Shown here piece by piece: positions 45,804-54,944 of a DNA stretch of 64,000 nt. The stretch spans positions 62,001 through 126,000 of the forward strand of contig NZ_PPCE01000010.1 of assembly GCF_002913715.1 (NCBI RefSeq), read 5' to 3'. The notes under the pieces were generated by a model. That model was not told the DNA's origin and ran no database searches. It was given only the letters and a program-made list of their open reading frames with translations. Origin of the DNA: Campylobacter concisus. Lineage in GTDB: Bacteria; Campylobacterota; Campylobacteria; Campylobacterales; Campylobacteraceae. How positions within the stretch are numbered: position 1 is the stretch's first letter; every line of letters starts with the position of its first letter. Position numbers and translations under genes: made by a program.

Positions 45804-46583
45804 TTATTCTTTTATCTCAAAACTAAGCGTCGTTTTTAACGTCTCTTTATCACACTTCGCAGCATCTGGATAAGGTCTTTCATAAATCACTTCAAATACC
45901 CAAAATCCTGGTCTTAGAGCTAACACTTCAGTGATGCCTTGTTCATCAGTCATACCGTAAAATGCGTGCTTATGGTCTAAAAATCCAGCAAAAGTACCAG
46001 TTAGTTTGGCTCGCTCTAGCGGCTTTCCATCAGCAAAAACCTGTAATTTAAAAGGCTTATCTACTCTAAATTCCGCTGGGTTTTGTAGCGGTACGATCTC
46101 GATTTTAACTCCAACAGGTTTAGTTACGAAGTCGTTTGTTTCACCTAAATTTAAGACTCTTTTAGATGTTATCGTCATCAGCCGGCAAATCTGTATATCG
46201 CTTAGATCCTTTAGATCAAGCTTAGTTTTGTCTATTAGCCACTTGCCATCACTACGTTTTTTAAGCGAATACATAGGATTTTGCTGTGCTAGTAAGATAT
46301 ATGTGCCTTTGTCTAATCTTTTACCCTCGTAGCGGTAGTTCTCGCCACTTTGTATAAGCTTCTTTTTGTTACCATCTTTACTTATTATAGTAATTGGCGC
46401 AAAAAGATGGACGCGTTCGGCCATAATAGGCTCTAGCTTTGGAAAATCGTCGCTATAACCCATGTTTGCGATAAATTTTCCTAGCTTTTCATCATTAGCT
46501 CCATCTACCCAAAACATGTGTGCTTGCACCATACAAAAGGCTCCCGTTAACATAATGGCGGTCAAAATTTTACCTATTTTCAT
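45804..46583 (-). CDS. DUF4198 family periplasmic protein
   Basis: A 259-residue exported protein. A signal peptide (about 1-21) ending in VQA precedes HMFWVDG, so the mature protein would begin with histidine. The body is beta-rich, and a C-terminal Ig/CnaB-like part includes GFLDHKHAFYGMTDEQGITEVLALRPGFWVFEV. DUF4198 proteins begin AHxxW after the signal and are often linked to metal (nickel or cobalt) uptake. No transporter is adjacent here. Metal binding by the N-terminal His is an inference. Confidence 0.82.
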   Translation of the reverse strand: MKIGKILTAIMLTGAFCMVQAHMFWVDGANDEKLGKFIANMGYSDDFPKLEPIMAERVHLFAPITIISKDGNKKKLIQSGENYRYEGKRLDKGTYILLAQQNPMYSLKKRSDGKWLIDKTKLDLKDLSDIQICRLMTITSKRVLNLGETNDFVTKPVGVKIEIVPLQNPAEFRVDKPFKLQVFADGKPLERAKLTGTFAGFLDHKHAFYGMTDEQGITEVLALRPGFWVFEVIYERPYPDAAKCDKETLKTTLSFEIKE

Positions 46584-46738
46584 GATTTTCCTTGTTGTTC
46601 TTTTTGAGATTTGATGTCAAATTGTAGCTAAAAATTATTATATTTAGCCATTTTTTAGATCAAATTAAATATCAAAACGTTCAATACAATTTAGCTGGCA
46701 AATTTTAACAGTCAAGCAATGAAGCTAAAAATTTACTT

Positions 46739-47479
46739 TTATTTTTTAGTATTTATCGATGTGGCTCTATTCATCACAAACCCACAAAAACGCCCGGTCC
46801 TACTCTGTTTGCGGTATGAGAATAATTCATCCGTCTCAAAAGTACAACGAGGATCTAGCGATATTTGCTCTACCCCGAGCTTAGCAAATTCGTCTAATAA
46901 AGCTGCGTTTATATCAAATTTTCCATCTTTTTTGTATCGGTTAAATTCACCAAGATCTAGCTTGCCTACTTCGTAGTTTTGCACTTTGATATTTGCGCCT
47001 ATAAATACGCGTAAATTATTCGCACGACAACCAAATTCACTCGTCATTAGCCCCACTGCATTTGTGCAAATTTTACTAGTAACACCTGCGCGTCCCGCAT
47101 GCACAGCTGCGACTACGCCAAGATGTTCATCTATTATCAAAACAGGTGCGCAGTCTGCGACTAAGACGCAAAGTGCTACGCCTTTTAGTGATGTTATCAC
47201 ACCATCGCATGGAGGTAGATCGTCGTTAAAATCTTGCAAAATTTCCACTTTATTTGAGTGGATTTGGCTCATAAATTTTAAATTAACAGGCATAATGCCA
47301 AGTGCTGTTGCTAAAATTTTACGATTTTGTGCGACCATTAGCGGATCATCGCCAACATGATCTGCTAAATTTAAGCTCTCATAAGCACCCTCACTCACAC
47401 CGCCAAATCTATTTGTAAAGCCAGCTAATACGCCATTTTTATCAAAGACTATCTCTAAATTTTCACGCATTTTATCCAC
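46739..47479 (-). CDS. pgeF: peptidoglycan editing factor PgeF (YfiH/laccase-domain family)
   Basis: A 246-residue YfiH-fold protein. The family's zinc-site motifs are visible: SQIHSNKVE (His), LVADCAPVLI (Cys) and AVHAGRAGV (His). Members remove mis-incorporated amino acids from peptidoglycan precursors or act as purine nucleoside phosphorylases. It begins one base after ribE ends, and C-terminally has the usual CTFETDELFSYRKQSRTGRF segment. It is followed by 155 bp without a gene. Confidence 0.92.
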   Translation of the reverse strand: MDKMRENLEIVFDKNGVLAGFTNRFGGVSEGAYESLNLADHVGDDPLMVAQNRKILATALGIMPVNLKFMSQIHSNKVEILQDFNDDLPPCDGVITSLKGVALCVLVADCAPVLIIDEHLGVVAAVHAGRAGVTSKICTNAVGLMTSEFGCRANNLRVFIGANIKVQNYEVGKLDLGEFNRYKKDGKFDINAALLDEFAKLGVEQISLDPRCTFETDELFSYRKQSRTGRFCGFVMNRATSINTKK

Positions 47480-48094
47480 CTAATAAAGGCTAGAAATTCG
47501 CTCAACATCATCCCAGCTAAGGCCACTATCTTGTTTGCAAAAAAGCTGCCTAGCTACGTAGCGAGCCAAAAGATCGCTTTCGATATTTACGCGCCTGCCG
47601 ACCTTGAAAGTGCCAAAAAGACTATCTCTAAAAGTGATTGGTATGATTGTGAGCCTTATACCCTTTGGCAAAATTTCATTTATGGTTAGACTCACGCCCT
47701 CAACACCCACCGAGCCTTTATTTGACATCAAACTCATAGCATCGCGCGGCAAGTCGATATAAAAATCAACCCCATTCTCATTCTTTTTGATATTTGAAAT
47801 TTTACCGATAAAATCGATATGCCCTTGCATCAAATGTCCATCTACTCGGTCTCCTAGCTTCATCGCTGGCTCGATATGCACTCTTTCTTTTAAATTTTCA
47901 ACCGCGATATTTGCCCTACTCTCTGCGCTTAGCTCCACACTAAAGCCATCTTCATGTAGTTTTATCACACTCAAGCAAGCACCATTTACGGCAATGCTAT
48001 CGCCTAAATTTGGACGAAAATTTGCCTTTAGCCTTAAAATATTTTGTGAATAACTAACAACCTGTGCGATCTCACGAATCAAGCCATTAAACAT
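47480..48094 (-). CDS. ribE: riboflavin synthase alpha chain
   Basis: A 204-residue enzyme that dismutates 6,7-dimethyl-8-ribityllumazine into riboflavin. It has two tandem lumazine-binding barrels: the first starts MFNGLIREIAQV with SIAVNGACLSVI, the second from HLMQGHIDFIG with VGVEGVSLTINEI. Both repeats are complete. No FMN riboswitch is visible in the upstream 215 bp, which are AT-rich and otherwise empty. Confidence 0.96.
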   Translation of the reverse strand: MFNGLIREIAQVVSYSQNILRLKANFRPNLGDSIAVNGACLSVIKLHEDGFSVELSAESRANIAVENLKERVHIEPAMKLGDRVDGHLMQGHIDFIGKISNIKKNENGVDFYIDLPRDAMSLMSNKGSVGVEGVSLTINEILPKGIRLTIIPITFRDSLFGTFKVGRRVNIESDLLARYVARQLFCKQDSGLSWDDVERISSLY

Positions 48095-48309
48095 ATTTTG
48101 CCTTTAAAATTTTTAAGGATTTTACTAAATTTTGCCTAAATTTGGGCATTACCATCTTTGATTATTTTATATATTTAAGTAGATAGTGGCATAAATGGCA
48201 GTGAAATTTTGGCAATCACACCAAAAATGCTAATAAAAATTTATTGGGTAACTCTAGTATAAAATTTCTCTATAAATTTCAATTTTTATCTTTTATAAAT
48301 TTAGCAGTC

Positions 48310-49161
48310 TTAGCTTGTCTGCAAAACTAGCCACGTCTTGCTAAAATCGCGTGCTACCAGATCATCCCTCTTTATCCACAGATAAATTCTGCCCTCTCCG
48401 TCCCAGTCCATATCGCCCTCATCATCACTATCTATCTGTAAAAGTAGTTGCCACTGGGCAACATTTTTCTCAAATTCTGCTATTCTTGGGTGGTGATAAG
48501 CACTACTATCACCGCAACTAAGCCCATTTGTAACTAGCTCACACTCTAGCTCCATACCATCTTGGACATTATCGGAGTGCCCAAGGAGCTTATTTTCTTT
48601 AGACTGCCAGCTTGGCTCAATAACCTCGTGATAGGCCTCCCACTCAGCCTCACTAATTTTGCTAAATGGCACAATCGAGCTTTGTAAATTTGGCAAATTT
48701 ATCTCATTTTCAAAGCTAAGCAAGCGTGCGTTAAATGCAGAATTTTCTCCCTCTAAACTCTCCGCTCTCCTGCAAGAAAGTGGCCCATCATTTACATCAG
48801 AAAAGATCACTGCAAAGCCATTTTTATCGACAGGATCATAGCCCCAAACACGCAAATTTCTATCATAAAAGAGATAGAGCATTCCGCTTTTTGGCAGTAG
48901 TGAGTCAATGTCAAATTTGCTAGCTTCAGCAAAATTTATCTGTGCCACAAAACTCAAAGCACCATTTTCATTTGAAGGCCATGATAAACTATCTGGCAGA
49001 TCTGGCAAGCCACCAAATTTAGACGCTCCAACGGCGATATCATCGTCATTTTTAGCTTGCGTATCTATCCTTATGGCATTTCTTGCTAGTGGCGATAAAA
49101 GTTTAAAAAGTTCATCCAGGCCACGTTCTTTACAACCTTTAGAAATTTTTGCAATATCCAT
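48310..49161 (-). CDS. YwqG-family (DUF1963) protein
   Basis: A 283-residue cytoplasmic protein. The DUF1963 pattern is clear: SKFGGLPDLPDSLSWP early, FVAQINFAEASKFDIDSLLPKSGMLYLFYD in the middle, and a C-terminal LLQIDSDDEGDMDWDGEGRIYLWI. Start is set at ATG 49161, behind GAGGAAAAT; the frame is open for 49 more codons but those lie inside the upstream gene. DUF1963 proteins of unknown function occur in polymorphic-toxin loci of other bacteria. It follows the CbrC-type gene by 10 bp. Confidence 0.85.
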   Translation of the reverse strand: MDIAKISKGCKERGLDELFKLLSPLARNAIRIDTQAKNDDDIAVGASKFGGLPDLPDSLSWPSNENGALSFVAQINFAEASKFDIDSLLPKSGMLYLFYDRNLRVWGYDPVDKNGFAVIFSDVNDGPLSCRRAESLEGENSAFNARLLSFENEINLPNLQSSIVPFSKISEAEWEAYHEVIEPSWQSKENKLLGHSDNVQDGMELECELVTNGLSCGDSSAYHHPRIAEFEKNVAQWQLLLQIDSDDEGDMDWDGEGRIYLWIKRDDLVARDFSKTWLVLQTS

Positions 49162-49171
49162 ATTTTCCTCT

Positions 49172-49924
49172 TTAACAAGCATCAACGTATATATGATACT
49201 TCTTACAATGCAAACAACGAAACAAATATCCAGCAATATCGCCAGCTTTAACAAGATGTTCGCGTAGCATTTTATCGTCATATTTGGCTCTTTTTGCGTA
49301 GTCCTCAAAAACCTCGTCTGCTATGCCCATTTCTTCGAGCTCTTTTGTGCCAACGTCGCCTAAAAATTCGCAATAATCATCACAACAAACTATCCAATGC
49401 TCACCCTGCCAGCTCTCGTAGCCAGGGGTTCTTCTAAAAAGTTCGTCATTCTTTTTAGTATCACTTGTAGTTAGTTTGTCAGCATCTTGTACAAATGTAG
49501 CGTCAAATTTCTTGGCAGCCTTACCGCTAGAAATACAAGTAGGACAAAGATACGAAATATCTTGCTCGCAATAAATGCTACCGTTATAATAGACTTCAGT
49601 ATCTTTGCCACAACACTCACACACTATGTTCATATCATCTTTAAATGCACCGGTTCTTAAAGGATTAGGATGGTAGATAAATTTTGGCAGCGTGGTGGCT
49701 TTGTCTTTTTGAGCCAAAATTTGACCTCTACTTTTTGGGCGAGGCAGTGCCCATTTATCATTTTCGTCAATGAATTGCACTAGATAGCCAAGTGCCTTTA
49801 GCTGTTTTTTATCACTTTTGTCATGTATCTTTAAAAGTAGGTCGTAAGCACTCTTTCTCATAGATAAAAGCTGATAAACATCAACCAAAACATACTTTGC
49901 GCAAATGTCATCACAATTTTCCAA
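49172..49924 (-). CDS. CbrC family (UPF0167) protein, 5' end probably frameshifted
   Basis: A 250-residue stretch of a CbrC-like protein. The UPF0167 domain is from about residue 75: LPKFIYHPNPLRTGAF, CECCGK and the LCPTCISSGKAAKKFDATFVQ zinc-like block, with a CLHCKK pair near the end. The only in-frame start-like codon here is TTG at 49924, in mid-helix. Coding-like sequence continues upstream in frame to about 50015 (KYITLSKEYYKNN, SSIEALYQFKEEL), and an ATG at 50026 would join it if one base were added. Function is unknown; E. coli CbrC is linked to CreB-controlled colicin tolerance. Confidence 0.7.
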   Translation of the reverse strand: MENCDDICAKYVLVDVYQLLSMRKSAYDLLLKIHDKSDKKQLKALGYLVQFIDENDKWALPRPKSRGQILAQKDKATTLPKFIYHPNPLRTGAFKDDMNIVCECCGKDTEVYYNGSIYCEQDISYLCPTCISSGKAAKKFDATFVQDADKLTTSDTKKNDELFRRTPGYESWQGEHWIVCCDDYCEFLGDVGTKELEEMGIADEVFEDYAKRAKYDDKMLREHLVKAGDIAGYLFRCLHCKKYHIYVDAC

Positions 49925-50218
49925 CTCTTCTTTAAACTGATAGAGTGCCTCAATACTAGAAGTATTGCCATTATTTTTATAATATTCTTTTGAAAGAGTG
50001 ATATATTTTTCTTAAAATTTATTCATTAATATTCTTTATGTGGATTTGATATTAACAATTTTAGTGTTTAAATCTTAAAGATATAAAAGCTAGTGTAAAA
50101 ATTATGGCTGTTAAAGCGATAAAATTTATATTGATTTTTAAATTGTTTTAGTATTTTGGTAGATGATGCCACAAACAAATTTGATAAGTATTCTTATAAA
50201 ATTATTGTGACTATAAAT

Positions 50219-51154
50219 TTATTCTTCAAATGCTCCGATAGAGAGAATTTTTTCTATTCTTTTTGCTACAAGATCATTTATATCAAGCTTTTCAAGCTCA
50301 GCTAGCTCTGAGATAAAATAATTTGCAAGTGCTTTTGCAGCACCTTCTTTGTCTCTATGAGCTCCATTTATCGGCTCGTTTATCACGTCATCTATAAGTG
50401 ATAAATTTTTTAAGTCATCAGCCGTTATCTTCATAGATTTTGTAGCTTGCTCTTGCTTAGCTGGGTCATTCCAAAGTATCGCTGCACAGCCTTCTGGTGA
50501 TATAACTGAAAACACAGAATTTTTCATCATGGCAAGTCTATCAGCCACACCAATAGCTAAAGCACCGCCACTTCCACCTTCGCCGATAACAACAGCAATT
50601 ATTGGAGTTTTTAAATTTGCAAACTCGAATAAATTTCTAGCTATAGCTTCACTTTGTCCTCGCTCTTCAGCTCCAACACCTGGATATGCGCCTGGAGTGT
50701 CTATGAGAAATAAAATGGGTAGATTAAATTTTTCAGCCATTTTTGCAACTCTAAGAGCCTTTCGATAACCCTCAGGGTGAGGCATACCAAAATTTCTTTT
50801 TAGTTTATTTTTAGTGCCACGGCCCTTTTGCTCACCTATAACGACAGCCTTTTTGCCTCCAATATAACCGATGTAGCAGACTATTGCTGGGTCGTCGCGA
50901 AATGCCCTGTCGCCATGGATCTCATAGCCATCAACTAAAAATGAATTTATATAATCAATAGCGTATGGCCTATCTGGGTGACGAGCAAGTTGTAAACGTT
51001 GATATTCGTTTAAATTTTTATATACTTTTGATATCTCTTTAGATAGGTTCTTATTTAAAATTTCAACAGCATGTTCATCGCCTCTGATCTTAGCATTTGC
51101 TATATCTTCATCAATCTGCTTTATGCTCTTTTCAAAATCTAAATAATTTGACAT
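50219..51154 (-). CDS. accA: acetyl-CoA carboxylase carboxyltransferase alpha subunit
   Basis: A 311-residue subunit of the carboxyltransferase that makes malonyl-CoA for fatty-acid synthesis. [27 protein letters not shown] and [22 protein letters not shown] are family motifs. accD is not in the window. It ends the fabG-acpP-fabF-accA run, one base after fabF. Confidence 0.97.
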   Translation of the reverse strand: MSNYLDFEKSIKQIDEDIANAKIRGDEHAVEILNKNLSKEISKVYKNLNEYQRLQLARHPDRPYAIDYINSFLVDGYEIHGDRAFRDDPAIVCYIGYIGGKKAVVIGEQKGRGTKNKLKRNFGMPHPEGYRKALRVAKMAEKFNLPILFLIDTPGAYPGVGAEERGQSEAIARNLFEFANLKTPIIAVVIGEGGSGGALAIGVADRLAMMKNSVFSVISPEGCAAILWNDPAKQEQATKSMKITADDLKNLSLIDDVINEPINGAHRDKEGAAKALANYFISELAELEKLDINDLVAKRIEKILSIGAFEE

Positions 51155-51155
51155 C

Positions 51156-52367
51156 TTAATCCAACTTTTTAAATATCACGACGCCGTTTGTTCCGCCAAA
51201 GCCAAATGAGTTGCTCATAACAGCTTTTATATCAGCTTTTCTAGCTTTATTTGGAACGTAGTCTAGATCGCACTCTGGATCTGGCGTTTCGTAGTTTATT
51301 GTTGGAGGGATGATGCCATCTCTCATTGCCATTATAGATATGACAGCTTCGATCGCACCAGCACCACCTAAGCAGTGTCCAGTTTGACCTTTGGTTGAGC
51401 TAACTGGTGGGCACTTATCACCAAAAACAGCCTTTAGCGCAGCTGTCTCATTTTTATCATTTACTGGCGTTGAAGTACCATGCGCATTGACATAGTCTAT
51501 TTTTACGCCTTTTGCCATATCAAGTGCTTGTTTCATCGCACTTAATGGACCTTCAAGTGTTGGTGATGTGATGTGATGTGCATCTCCGCTCTCACCAAAT
51601 CCAACTACTTCAGCGTAAATTTTAGCGCCTCTTGCAACAGCTGACTCATACTCTTCAAGCACAAGTGCGCCAGCGCCCTCGCCCATTACAAAGCCATCGC
51701 GGTTTGCATCAAATGGCCTTGATGCCTTACTTGGTTCATCGTTTCTAGTTGAGAGTGCTTTCATTGCTGCAAAACCGCCTATGCCAACGCCACAGATAGT
51801 TGATTCAGCACCGATAACTAGCATATTTGTTGCTTGACCGATCATTATGCATTTTGCAGCTTGTGATATCGCATGAGTGCTTGCCGCACAAGCTGTTACG
51901 CTTGATAAATTTGGACCTTTTAGTCCGTGATTTATTGAAACTATGCCACCTAGCATATTTACAAGTGCCGATGGAATAAAAAATGGCGAAATTCTCTTTA
52001 CACCTTTTTCAAAATATGTGATTGAGTTTTTCTCAATATTTGGCAAACCACCTATGCCAGCTGCTGAACTAACGCCAAATTTGTGAGCGTCAAACTCCTT
52101 AAAATTCGCATCAGCCATAGCTTCGTTAGATGCTTTTATGCCAAGCTGTATGAAACGATCTACTTTTTTCACCTCTTTGCCGTCTAAAATGCTATTTGGA
52201 TCAAAATCAGTTATCTCGGCAGCAATTTTAACAGGGAATTCGCTTACATCAAAGCTCGTGATCTCTTTCACACCTGTTTTACCCTCGCAAATTGCCTTAA
52301 AAGAGCTCTCTTTATCAAGACCAAGTGCGTTTATCATGCCTATACCAGTTACAACGACTCGTTTCAA
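51156..52367 (-). CDS. fabF: beta-ketoacyl-ACP synthase II
   Basis: A 403-residue condensing enzyme extending acyl-ACP. The Cys-His-His triad lies in [14 protein letters not shown] (Cys about 162), [13 protein letters not shown] (His about 296) and [16 protein letters not shown] (His about 332). It follows acpP by 34 bp and precedes accA by one base. Confidence 0.98.
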   Translation of the reverse strand: MKRVVVTGIGMINALGLDKESSFKAICEGKTGVKEITSFDVSEFPVKIAAEITDFDPNSILDGKEVKKVDRFIQLGIKASNEAMADANFKEFDAHKFGVSSAAGIGGLPNIEKNSITYFEKGVKRISPFFIPSALVNMLGGIVSINHGLKGPNLSSVTACAASTHAISQAAKCIMIGQATNMLVIGAESTICGVGIGGFAAMKALSTRNDEPSKASRPFDANRDGFVMGEGAGALVLEEYESAVARGAKIYAEVVGFGESGDAHHITSPTLEGPLSAMKQALDMAKGVKIDYVNAHGTSTPVNDKNETAALKAVFGDKCPPVSSTKGQTGHCLGGAGAIEAVISIMAMRDGIIPPTINYETPDPECDLDYVPNKARKADIKAVMSNSFGFGGTNGVVIFKKLD

Positions 52368-52401
52368 TACATCTCCTTAAATCAAACTGTGCAAATTTAA
52401 A

Positions 52402-52635
52402 TTATTTGCCTAGTTTTTCTATATAATTTACAACGTCTTGAATGCTTATTAATTTCTCTGCTTCGCTATCAGGAATTTCTACTTCAAATTTCTCTTCTAA
52501 AGCCATAACTAGCTCTACAACATCAAGTGAATCAGCGCCTAAATCCTCAATGATTTTAGACTCTAATTTTACTGCTTGTGGATCTACACTTAGTTGCTCT
52601 ACAACTACGTCTCTTACGTCTTCAAATACTGCCAT
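52402..52635 (-). CDS. acpP: acyl carrier protein
   Basis: A 77-residue acidic four-helix protein. The phosphopantetheine serine lies in [12 protein letters not shown] (Ser about 37). It carries growing acyl chains for fabH, fabF and fabG, and supplies PlsX. AAGGAGA precedes it at a good distance. Separated from fabG by an 88-bp gap, within which a second promoter is possible because ACP must be made in excess. Confidence 0.97.
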   Translation of the reverse strand: MAVFEDVRDVVVEQLSVDPQAVKLESKIIEDLGADSLDVVELVMALEEKFEVEIPDSEAEKLISIQDVVNYIEKLGK

Positions 52636-52723
52636 TTTAAGGTCTCCTTATAAAAAATGTCTGTTATATTATAATATTTACGCTTTTATTTATTTTAAAT
52701 TGCAAAACTTGTCTGAAATTTCA

Positions 52724-53467
52724 TTACATATAAAGTCCACCGTTTATTTTTAGCGTCTCTCCAGTTACGTAGCTTGCGTGATCACTTAGTAAAAATGCTA
52801 CTGCCTCAGCCACCTCGCTAGCACTACCGAAACGTTTTAGCGGGATGTTATCGCTATAAGTTTTTTTCACCTCATCGCTTAGTCCATGCGTCATATCAGT
52901 CTCGATAAAGCCTGGAGTTACGCTATTAAAGCGTATATTTCTGCTTGCACCCTCTTTTGCAAAGCTCTTACTCATAGCGATTAGTCCACCCTTACTGGCT
53001 GAATAATTCACCTGCCCTGCATTTCCCATCTCACCAACGATAGATGCGACGTTTACGACCGCTCCAAAGCGCTTTTTGCTCATCACCTTTAAAGCCTCTC
53101 TACATCCTATGAAAGCTGAGGTTAAATTTGCATTTATTACATCTGTAAATTCGCTAGTTTTCATGCGAAGTGCTAGCTTGTCGTTTGTGATGCCAGCGTT
53201 ATTTACAAGATAGCTTAGCTCGCCGTCGCTATCAACTATCAAATTTATACCTTTTATAAACTCATCTTCGTCTGTCGCGTCAAATTTTATCACAGCAGCC
53301 TTGCCGCCATTTTGCTCGATCTCAGCCTGCAAAGCGTCTGCTATCTCAGGCTTTGAGCGGTAGTTTATCCACACTTTTAAGCCCATATTTGCAAGCGTTT
53401 TTGCAATCTGTGCACCGATACCTCTGCTTGCACCTGTTATTAGCACGTTTTTTCCGCTAAATTTCAT
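52724..53467 (-). CDS. fabG: 3-oxoacyl-ACP reductase
   Basis: A 247-residue short-chain dehydrogenase. The NADPH loop TGASRGIGAQIA (about 11-22), NNAGIT, and the catalytic Ser-Tyr-Lys (VASIVG...VNYSASKGGLIA) are intact. It starts the run fabG-acpP-fabF-accA. A TACAAT box lies upstream. Confidence 0.96.
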   Translation of the reverse strand: MKFSGKNVLITGASRGIGAQIAKTLANMGLKVWINYRSKPEIADALQAEIEQNGGKAAVIKFDATDEDEFIKGINLIVDSDGELSYLVNNAGITNDKLALRMKTSEFTDVINANLTSAFIGCREALKVMSKKRFGAVVNVASIVGEMGNAGQVNYSASKGGLIAMSKSFAKEGASRNIRFNSVTPGFIETDMTHGLSDEVKKTYSDNIPLKRFGSASEVAEAVAFLLSDHASYVTGETLKINGGLYM

Positions 53468-53498
53468 AGATTCTCCTTATTTTTCTAATTTTTCAACG

Positions 53499-53504
53499 AT
53501 TGTA
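53499..53504 (-). promoter_or_regulatory. possible -10 box for fabG
   Basis: A reverse-strand TACAAT (AAGCTACAATCG) lies about 32 bp upstream of fabG, followed by AAGGAGA before the ATG. Confidence 0.45.
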
Positions 53505-53523
53505 GCTTATATAAGCTTAACGT

Positions 53524-53943
53524 CTAAATTTTATCGCTTTTTTCCCACTTTATCTTTTTGCCAAAACCAAGAACATTACTCGTAAATTTTAGTTTTTCAA
53601 GATTTATGCACCAAATTTTTGGATCCATTGCTTTTGCATAAAAAAACCTTTTGAAATAAATTTCTATTTCGTTTTCTTTAGCCTCCCTCATCACTCCTTG
53701 AAACTGTACGCCCTCTATCTTGCCAACAATCTTTGTATCAAGAGCGACCGTACCAGCAACAAGCTTTGAGTTTTTTAAAAATTTAACATGTGAGCTCTCA
53801 TCAGAGCTAGCTAGCAAAAGGCTAAAATTTAGCTCATCAAAGGCGTAAAATGCACTAAAAGCATAAGGCTGCCCATCATCATCGATGGCGCAGACACTTG
53901 CAAGATGCATCTTTTTTAGAAATTTAACTATCCTCTCATCCAT
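53524..53943 (-). CDS. pyridoxamine 5'-phosphate oxidase-like (YhbP/UPF0306) protein
   Basis: A 139-residue split-barrel flavin-binding-type protein. VKFLKKMHLASVCAIDDDGQPYAFSAFYAFDE and the GVQFQGVMREAKENEIE strand resemble the YhbP/UPF0306 family. It may bind FMN, but residues cannot confirm the ligand. It directly follows the DUF1294-like gene (adjacent stop and start). Substrate is unknown. Confidence 0.75.
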   Translation of the reverse strand: MDERIVKFLKKMHLASVCAIDDDGQPYAFSAFYAFDELNFSLLLASSDESSHVKFLKNSKLVAGTVALDTKIVGKIEGVQFQGVMREAKENEIEIYFKRFFYAKAMDPKIWCINLEKLKFTSNVLGFGKKIKWEKSDKI

Positions 53944-54312
53944 CTAAATTCCCCTAAAAATGTCAAGAATGGTTTGAAATTTAAAGATGACTACGGCAAT
54001 TATCAGCACCCAAAGCGCGAAAATAATAAGCTCTATTAGAGTAAATTTATCTTTTGTGACCTTTTTAAAAGCAAACATTGTTAAAAATGCCCCAAAAAAG
54101 CCACCAATTAACGAAAAATAGTGGATCGCATTAACCTTTACAAAGCTTGGCAAAAGCCCTTTAAAAAATAGCGAAAACATCAAAATTGAGAGCAAATTTG
54201 CAAGTATCAAATAATAGCCAACGACTGGTAAAACTGGATAGAGCCTAGCAAAGCCAAAGCTTAAAACAGTGATAAGCATAAGCAAAAAGATCCTAGTCCC
54301 AAAACAACACAT
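53944..54312 (-). CDS. small membrane protein, DUF1294-like
   Basis: A 122-residue protein with four hydrophobic segments. The HYFSLIGGFFGAFLTMFAFKKVTKDKFT stretch fits the DUF1294 family (GG-x2-GA-x10-HKT/KF pattern). The start at 54312 (MCCFGTRIF) has AAGGA eight bases upstream. The frame extends 24 codons further, but that part is Lys/Asn-rich and lacks its own ribosome site. Function unknown. It is divergent from the unknown gene at 54397. Confidence 0.7.
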   Translation of the reverse strand: MCCFGTRIFLLMLITVLSFGFARLYPVLPVVGYYLILANLLSILMFSLFFKGLLPSFVKVNAIHYFSLIGGFFGAFLTMFAFKKVTKDKFTLIELIIFALWVLIIAVVIFKFQTILDIFRGI

Positions 54313-54396
54313 CGCCCGTCCTTTTTTGACGCATTTTACAAAATTTTGCTTTATGAAATTAAAATTTTGCCGATTTAGCTTCAAAAGGATTTAAAA

Positions 54397-54918
54397 ATGC
54401 AAACAAATTTTTACTCTCAAGGAAGCTACAACAACATGAGCTTTTCGATGAAAACTAGCTCAGGCGATGAGATAAGCTTTTCGATGTATGACAACAAAAG
54501 CTTGGAGTTTTCAAGCCAGAAAAATGGTACTTCAAGCCAAAGAAGTCTTACTCTCACGCACGAATACGGCTATGAGTTTTTATATAAAGGAAACGGCATA
54601 GACGAGCAAGATATGAAAGAGATCGAAGAGGCGATGAAGCAAATTCGCCCACAAGTTGATGAATTTATGAAAAACGTCAAAGAGGGCGACAAGATCGCTG
54701 GTAGCAGCCAAAGCATAAGTGATTTTTCAAACAAGATCAAGCAGATGCTGCCTGACGCAAAAGATCTAAATCACAAAAATTTCATAAATGACAATATGTT
54801 AAAGATGTTTGACGAACTTCTAGCTCAAAATAATGCGAACGAAAATCTACTAAGTGCTACAAAAAGGCTATTTGATACCTTGCTTGATGAGAGTAACAAA
54901 GTATCTTACTATGCTTAA
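54397..54918 (+). CDS. protein of unknown function
   Basis: A 173-residue, Ser/Asn-rich, soluble protein without signal. The N-terminal third has repeated short strands (SFSMKTSSGDEISFSMYD; LEFSSQKNG), the rest is helical (EQDMKEIEEAMKQIRPQVDEFMKNVKEG). AAGGAT precedes the ATG. It is a single gene between divergent and convergent neighbours, followed by a good hairpin. I recognise no family. The N-terminal composition and helical C-terminal half recall flagellum-associated proteins, but nothing confirms this. Confidence 0.75.
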   Translation: MQTNFYSQGSYNNMSFSMKTSSGDEISFSMYDNKSLEFSSQKNGTSSQRSLTLTHEYGYEFLYKGNGIDEQDMKEIEEAMKQIRPQVDEFMKNVKEGDKIAGSSQSISDFSNKIKQMLPDAKDLNHKNFINDNMLKMFDELLAQNNANENLLSATKRLFDTLLDESNKVSYYA

Positions 54919-54944
54919 ATTTAGGGCCTTCTGGCTCTAAATTT
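54917..54944. terminator. bidirectional terminator after the 54397 gene
   Basis: A 12-bp stem (54917-54928 with 54933-54944, one G-T pair) with a TTCT loop starts inside the stop of the plus gene, spans the stop of the convergent CysZ-like gene, and is followed by TTATAAG. Confidence 0.7.

Noticed and set aside
48310-49308. YwqG gene starting at 49308
   Set aside because: The extra 49 codons lie inside the upstream CbrC-like gene and look like an out-of-frame hydrophobic translation; ATG 49161 has a good ribosome site.
50050-50150. possible fragment of a membrane protein on the minus strand in the cbrC-accA gap
   Set aside because: A stretch reading NLKININFIALTAIIFTLAF is open for only about 28 codons with no start or homology; it is probably chance in AT-rich DNA.
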